In this document: piece after piece, positions 3,938 through 6,941 of the stretch | Numbering within the stretch: the first letter of the stretch is position 1 | How the letters are laid out: each line of letters opens with the position of its first letter | From: Rhodospirillales bacterium | GTDB lineage: Bacteria; Pseudomonadota; Alphaproteobacteria; Rhodospirillales; JASLLV01 | Reading direction: 5' to 3' | DNA: 6,941 bases | Assembly: GCA_030754475.1 (NCBI GenBank) | Contig: JASMAE010000036.1 | Location: 1 to 6,941 of the forward strand | Notes under the pieces: generated by a model | What the model was told of the DNA's origin: nothing | The model's database searches: none | What the model saw: the letters and a program-made list of their open reading frames with translations, nothing else | Translations under genes and position numbers: made by a program

Positions 3938-4792
3938 ATGGCGAAGACCGAAACAGACGGCGCGACCACCTACTTCGACGGCGCATGGGTCGACGGAAGC
4001 CCTTTCGTGGCCCGGGCCAACAGCCACGCGCTGTGGATGGCGTCGACCGTGTTCGACGGCGCCCGCGCCTTCGACGGCGTCGCCCCCGATCTGGATCGCC
4101 ATTGCGCGCGCGTAATCGAATCGGCCACAGCCATGGGGCTGCGCCCGACACATACGGCGGCCGAGATAGAGGCGCTGGCGTGGGAGGGGATTCGGCGTTT
4201 TCCGCCCGCGACGGGGCTCTACATCTGTCCGATGTTCTTCGCCGAGAAGGGATTCATCGAACCCGACCCTGAAAGCACCCGATTCGCCCTCGCCCTTTAC
4301 GCGGCGCCGTTGCCCGCGGGCGAAGGCTTCAGCGCGTGTCTGTCCAGTTTTCGCCGGCCGGCGCCCGACATGGCGCCGACCAACGCCAAGGCCGCGTGCC
4401 TGTATCCCAACATCGCGCGTGCGCTCCGCGAGGCGCGCGAGAGGGGCTTCGAATCGGCCGTCGTTCTTGACCCCGAGCACAACGTCGCCGAGTTCGCGTT
4501 CATGAACCTGTTCGCCGTCAAGGACGGCGTGGTGGCGACGCCTGCCGTCAACGGAACCTTCCTCAACGGAATCACGCGCCGGCGGGTCATAGGGCTGTTG
4601 CGCGAAGCCGGCGTTCACGTGGCCGAACGCCCGATCGCCTTCGCCGAACTGCTGGAAGCGGACGAGCTGTTCTGCACCGGCAACTACGCCAAGGTGGCGC
4701 CGTGCAGGCGGCTCGAGGACCGCGAATATGCCGCCGGTCCCGTCTTCGAAAGCGCGCGCTCTCTCTATTTCGACTTCGCGCACAGCGGCTGA
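3938..4792 (+). CDS. Class IV aminotransferase, branched-chain amino acid type
   Basis: The 284-residue product is a PLP-dependent fold-type IV enzyme, the group of branched-chain aminotransferase (IlvE), D-amino acid aminotransferase and aminodeoxychorismate lyase. Hallmarks are TYFDGAWVDG near the N-terminus, HALWMASTVFDGARAF (30-45), TNAKAACLYPN with Lys151 as the PLP-binding lysine, VAEFAFMNLFAVKDG (183-197) with Glu185 and Asn190, and TFLNGITRRRV (207-217), the phosphate-cup motif. The length is close to the family's usual 280-310 residues. The DGAR stretch and the Glu-x4-Asn pattern favour transamination of branched-chain 2-oxo acids with glutamate. The Gly often found before that Asn is replaced here (EFAFMN), so substrate specificity is uncertain. 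GAGG six bases upstream supports ATG 3938. It is divergent from the GIY-YIG-like gene and ends 22 bases from the converging lysyl-tRNA synthetase gene. Confidence 0.88.
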   Translation: MAKTETDGATTYFDGAWVDGSPFVARANSHALWMASTVFDGARAFDGVAPDLDRHCARVIESATAMGLRPTHTAAEIEALAWEGIRRFPPATGLYICPMFFAEKGFIEPDPESTRFALALYAAPLPAGEGFSACLSSFRRPAPDMAPTNAKAACLYPNIARALREARERGFESAVVLDPEHNVAEFAFMNLFAVKDGVVATPAVNGTFLNGITRRRVIGLLREAGVHVAERPIAFAELLEADELFCTGNYAKVAPCRRLEDREYAAGPVFESARSLYFDFAHSG

Positions 4793-4797
4793 GCGGC

Positions 4798-4810
4798 GTC
4801 CGAGGCGGAC
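4798..4810. terminator. Small hairpin between the convergent aminotransferase and lysS genes
   Basis: GTCCG-AGG-CGGAC lies in the 22-base gap between two convergent genes. It could slow RNA polymerase from either side, but the stem is only five pairs and no T-run follows on either strand. Weak support. Confidence 0.2.
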
Positions 4811-4814
4811 CCCC

Positions 4815-6482
4815 TCAGGACCCCAAGTCCTCACCCGCGAGCGCCCGGCGGATGAGCGTCACCGTTTCTGCGATCCCGTAGAGGGCGATGAACGAGCCCA
4901 TGCGCGGCCCCTGCGGCTGGCCCAGCAATATCTCGTAGAGCACCCGAAACCAGGCCCGCAAGTCGGCGAAGGGATGGCGCTTGCCCACTTCGTAGACCTC
5001 GGTCTGGATCGCCTCGGCGTCGGCGCCCGCGGGCAGGCCTTCAAGGACGCGTGCGAGATCGTCCAGCGCACGCGCTTCCGTCTCGGTGGGCGCACGATAG
5101 CTTTGCGACGGCTTGACGAAGTCGCGGTAGTAGTTGATCGCGCGATCCACCAAGGTGTCGATCACCGGTGCGTTCTCCGGCGCGAGGCCGGGTCGCGTGC
5201 GCGCGACGAATTGCCACAGAACCGCCTTGTCCTCGGTATGGCAGACGGTGGCGAGGTTCAAGAGCACGTTGTAGGTGATCCCGTCTTGTGGGTCGGGCGG
5301 CCTGCCGGCGTGGATGTGCCAGACCGGATTGTCCAAGCGCCGGCGCTCGTCCTCATCGGCCGTGCGCGCCAGCGCCGCCAGATATTCGTCGACGCTGCGG
5401 GGGATCACGTCGAAATAGAGGCGCTTGGCGGCCTTCGGCTTGTGGTACATGAAGTACGACAGGCTCTCGGGCGGGCCGTAGCGCAGCCATTCGTCGATGG
5501 TGAGCCCGTTGCCCCTGGACTTCGAGATTTTCTCGCCGTTCTCGTCGAGGAACAGCTCGTAAGTGAAGCCCGCCGGCGGCGGCGCCCCGAGGATCCGGCA
5601 GATGCGGCCCGAAAGCCGGACCGAATCGATCAGGTCCTTGCCCGACATCTCGTAATCGACGCCAAGCGCGACCCAGCGCATGGCCCAGTCGACCCGCCAC
5701 TGCAACTTGCAATTCCCCCCGGTGACCGAATGCTCGAACGGTTCGGCCACAGGTTCGCCGGTTCGGGGGTCGAGCTCTTGAAAAACAGCCGTGCCGGCAC
5801 TTGGATCGGCTTCACGGATAACGGCATGATGCAACACTTGCAGCCGTTCAATTCCGAGCCGCGGGTCTGGACGCCGGACAACCGGAAAGAACGGGGTATA
5901 GGTCCTGCGCCGCTCAGGACCGAGGGTTGGTGCCACCACATCCGTGATCGCTTCATGCCGGTCCAGGGCACGCAACAGAACGTCGTCGAAGACCCCAGAT
6001 CGATAGCATTCGGTCGCACTCTTGAATTCGTACTCGAAGCCGAACGCATCCAGGAATTGTCTCAGCCGGGCGTTGTTGTGATGGGCAAAGCTCTCGTACT
6101 CCCCGAACGGATCCGGAACCGAAGTTAATGGGGTGGCGTTGCGGGTAACGAGACCGTCTTGATCTTTCTCCTCGGCATATGGGGCGATCCCCTTGGCGTT
6201 GGGGATGTTGTCGGGGATCTTGCGCAGGCCGTCCATGTCGTCGGAGAAAGCGAAAAGGCGCGTCGGCATCTCAGAGATCAGCGAGAACGCGTGGCGCACC
6301 ATCGAAGTTCGCGCCACTTCGGCGAAGGTGCCGATGTGGGGAAGCCCGGACGGCCCGTATCCGGTCTCGAACAGCCCGTAGCCCTTGTTGGGCGCCGAAG
6401 CGCGCAGGCGCTCGAGAAGCGCGCGCGCCTCGACGAACGGCCAGGCACGGCTGTCATGGACGAATTCGCGGACCTCGTGCAT
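4815..6482 (-). CDS. lysS: Lysine--tRNA ligase, class I (archaeal type)
   Basis: The 555-residue product joins lysine to tRNA-Lys in the cytosol. It belongs to class I, with a Rossmann fold, rather than the class II enzyme of most bacteria. Signatures, numbered from ATG 6482, are GYGPSGLPHIGTFAEVART with the HIGH-type motif HIGT at 49-52, FSDDMDGLRKIP (79-90), HSVTGGNCKLQWRVDWAMRW (261-280), and ENGEKISKSRGNG with the KMSKS-type motif KISKS at 318-322. The C-terminal helical anticodon-binding region follows. No frameshift is seen. Start choice: family-like sequence begins at SRAWPFVEA, so ATG 6482 suffices though it lacks a clear Shine-Dalgarno sequence. An in-frame ATG at 6578 has AAGG eight bases upstream but would add 32 residues unlike the family. 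Class I LysRS is typical of many Alphaproteobacteria, so it supports the taxonomy rather than recent transfer. Confidence 0.95.
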   Translation of the reverse strand: MHEVREFVHDSRAWPFVEARALLERLRASAPNKGYGLFETGYGPSGLPHIGTFAEVARTSMVRHAFSLISEMPTRLFAFSDDMDGLRKIPDNIPNAKGIAPYAEEKDQDGLVTRNATPLTSVPDPFGEYESFAHHNNARLRQFLDAFGFEYEFKSATECYRSGVFDDVLLRALDRHEAITDVVAPTLGPERRRTYTPFFPVVRRPDPRLGIERLQVLHHAVIREADPSAGTAVFQELDPRTGEPVAEPFEHSVTGGNCKLQWRVDWAMRWVALGVDYEMSGKDLIDSVRLSGRICRILGAPPPAGFTYELFLDENGEKISKSRGNGLTIDEWLRYGPPESLSYFMYHKPKAAKRLYFDVIPRSVDEYLAALARTADEDERRRLDNPVWHIHAGRPPDPQDGITYNVLLNLATVCHTEDKAVLWQFVARTRPGLAPENAPVIDTLVDRAINYYRDFVKPSQSYRAPTETEARALDDLARVLEGLPAGADAEAIQTEVYEVGKRHPFADLRAWFRVLYEILLGQPQGPRMGSFIALYGIAETVTLIRRALAGEDLGS

Positions 6483-6881
6483 GGCGCATCGGATGGTTGG
6501 GAGGGCGACACTGCCTGGACCGTAGAGGGGATCGCGGTTGATTGGAACCGCGATGCGGTCGCAATCAGGCGCGCCCATCCGCGATGCCTTAAATAGGTCT
6601 GGTCTGGGTTGACCGCGAACCCGGCGCCGGCCGAGGGGGTAGTGCCCTTGCGCCTAACCGCCTCTCGCGTGCGCCGCGTTCACGGAATCTTATCGGAATG
6701 GGCGCGAGTTTGTGGTCGTTGCGCGCATCCAACGGGGCGGATACGCTTGAACGAGGACACGGTCGGGGGCGCCAGCACACGGAACGAGAGCACGCGCGCG
6801 AAAGGCTCGACCACCGGGCAAACCAATCGGGGAACGGGTACGCTGGGTTCGGCACTGCCGCCGACCCGGCGACCCGGTAGG
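6483..6881. other. Intergenic region between lysS and the right-edge gene
   Basis: These 399 bases hold no recognised gene. The left part (6483-6600) is the likely lysS leader with the palindrome at 6531-6554. A possible lysS promoter on the minus strand is TTCGCG (6619-6614), 17 bases, CTATTT (6596-6591). On the plus strand, TTGCGC (6719-6724), 17 bases, TACGCT (6742-6747) is a weak candidate for the right-edge gene. A GAATC (GANTC) site lies at 6685-6689. A 60-codon frame at 6698-6880 is Arg/His-rich, lacks a ribosome binding site and resembles nothing known. Confidence 0.45.
6531..6554. promoter_or_regulatory. Perfect 9-base inverted repeat ahead of lysS
   Basis: ATCGCGGTT (6531-6539) and AACCGCGAT (6546-6554) are perfect complements separated by GATTGG. 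The structure lies about 50 bases upstream of ATG 6482. The right arm continues as CCGCGATGC (6548-6556), which occurs again at 6579-6587, 31 bases away. It could be an operator or a leader hairpin. If translation starts at 6578 instead, it lies inside the coding sequence. Confidence 0.45.
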
Positions 6882-6941
6882 ATGGCGATGGCAAAGAAAA
6901 CGCAGCTCCGGTGGGACAAAGACGTTCCCGGCGTCGACGAG
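6882..6941 (+). CDS. Start of an unidentified protein (partial, runs off the window)
   Basis: An open frame begins at ATG 6882 or, six bases on in the same frame, ATG 6888, and runs to the right edge (20 codons). The second ATG is better placed: TAGG lies six bases before it. The visible residues from 6888 are MAKKTQLRWDKDVPGVDE, a basic then acidic soluble-looking N-terminus without a signal peptide. Nothing in so short a stretch identifies the family. The gene is divergent from lysS. Confidence 0.55.
   Translation, partial: MAMAKKTQLRWDKDVPGVDE

Noticed and set aside
3869..4834. A 321-codon open frame on the minus strand
   Set aside because: It mirrors the aminotransferase gene, which has the PLP lysine and phosphate-cup motifs. 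The mirror translation is Arg-rich and unlike any family.
4728..6128. A 466-codon open frame on the plus strand
   Set aside because: It lies antisense to the class I lysyl-tRNA synthetase, whose motifs are unmistakable, and its own translation is Arg/Val/Asp-rich with no family features. It is a GC-rich mirror frame.
6600..6640. Possible tRNA-like segment near lysS
   Set aside because: The GGTTGACC...GAACCC stretch suggested a T-arm, but no matching acceptor stem, D-arm or anticodon arm could be assembled around it.

Overview
The window looks like chromosomal DNA from an alphaproteobacterium, probably a Rhodospirillales-like lineage. It is GC-rich. It carries a GcrA-type cell-cycle regulator, which is largely confined to this class, an archaeal-type class I lysyl-tRNA synthetase, which is common in it, and an OmpA-type lipoprotein with the N-terminal module seen in this group. 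I see no phage, CRISPR or insertion-sequence genes.

Layout from left to right. Positions 3-173 hold the end of an unidentified plus-strand gene. It converges on gcrA (minus, 395-769), and a CTAG-bounded repeat element lies between them (170-297). A 412-base gene-free stretch follows, holding the control regions of gcrA and of a plus-strand envelope pair. The first of that pair is an AsmA-like membrane-anchored protein (1182-2084) broken by an in-frame TAA. The second is an OmpA-family lipoprotein (2248-3141) whose only well-placed start codon is ATA. Three 15-base tandem repeats lie between the two. After ompA come a strong hairpin and a second copy of the CTAG-bounded element (3414-3491), converging on a small minus-strand gene that resembles a degenerate GIY-YIG domain (3488-3832). 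A divergent plus-strand class IV (branched-chain-type) aminotransferase follows (3938-4792). It meets the minus-strand class I lysyl-tRNA synthetase tail to tail (4815-6482). The last 400 bases hold the control region of that synthetase and the first codons of another plus-strand gene (6882 onward).

Functionally this is ordinary housekeeping and envelope content: cell-cycle transcription control, envelope maintenance, branched-chain amino acid metabolism and lysyl-tRNA charging. The parts most worth a second look are not new gene families. They are (1) the two copies of a CTAG-ended element, each between convergent genes and each supplying a gene's stop codon; (2) the ATA start of the lipoprotein; (3) the in-frame stop in the AsmA-like gene next to it; and (4) a perfect palindrome with repeated half sites ahead of the synthetase gene. 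All calls come from reading the sequence and from recalled family features. No database search was run.
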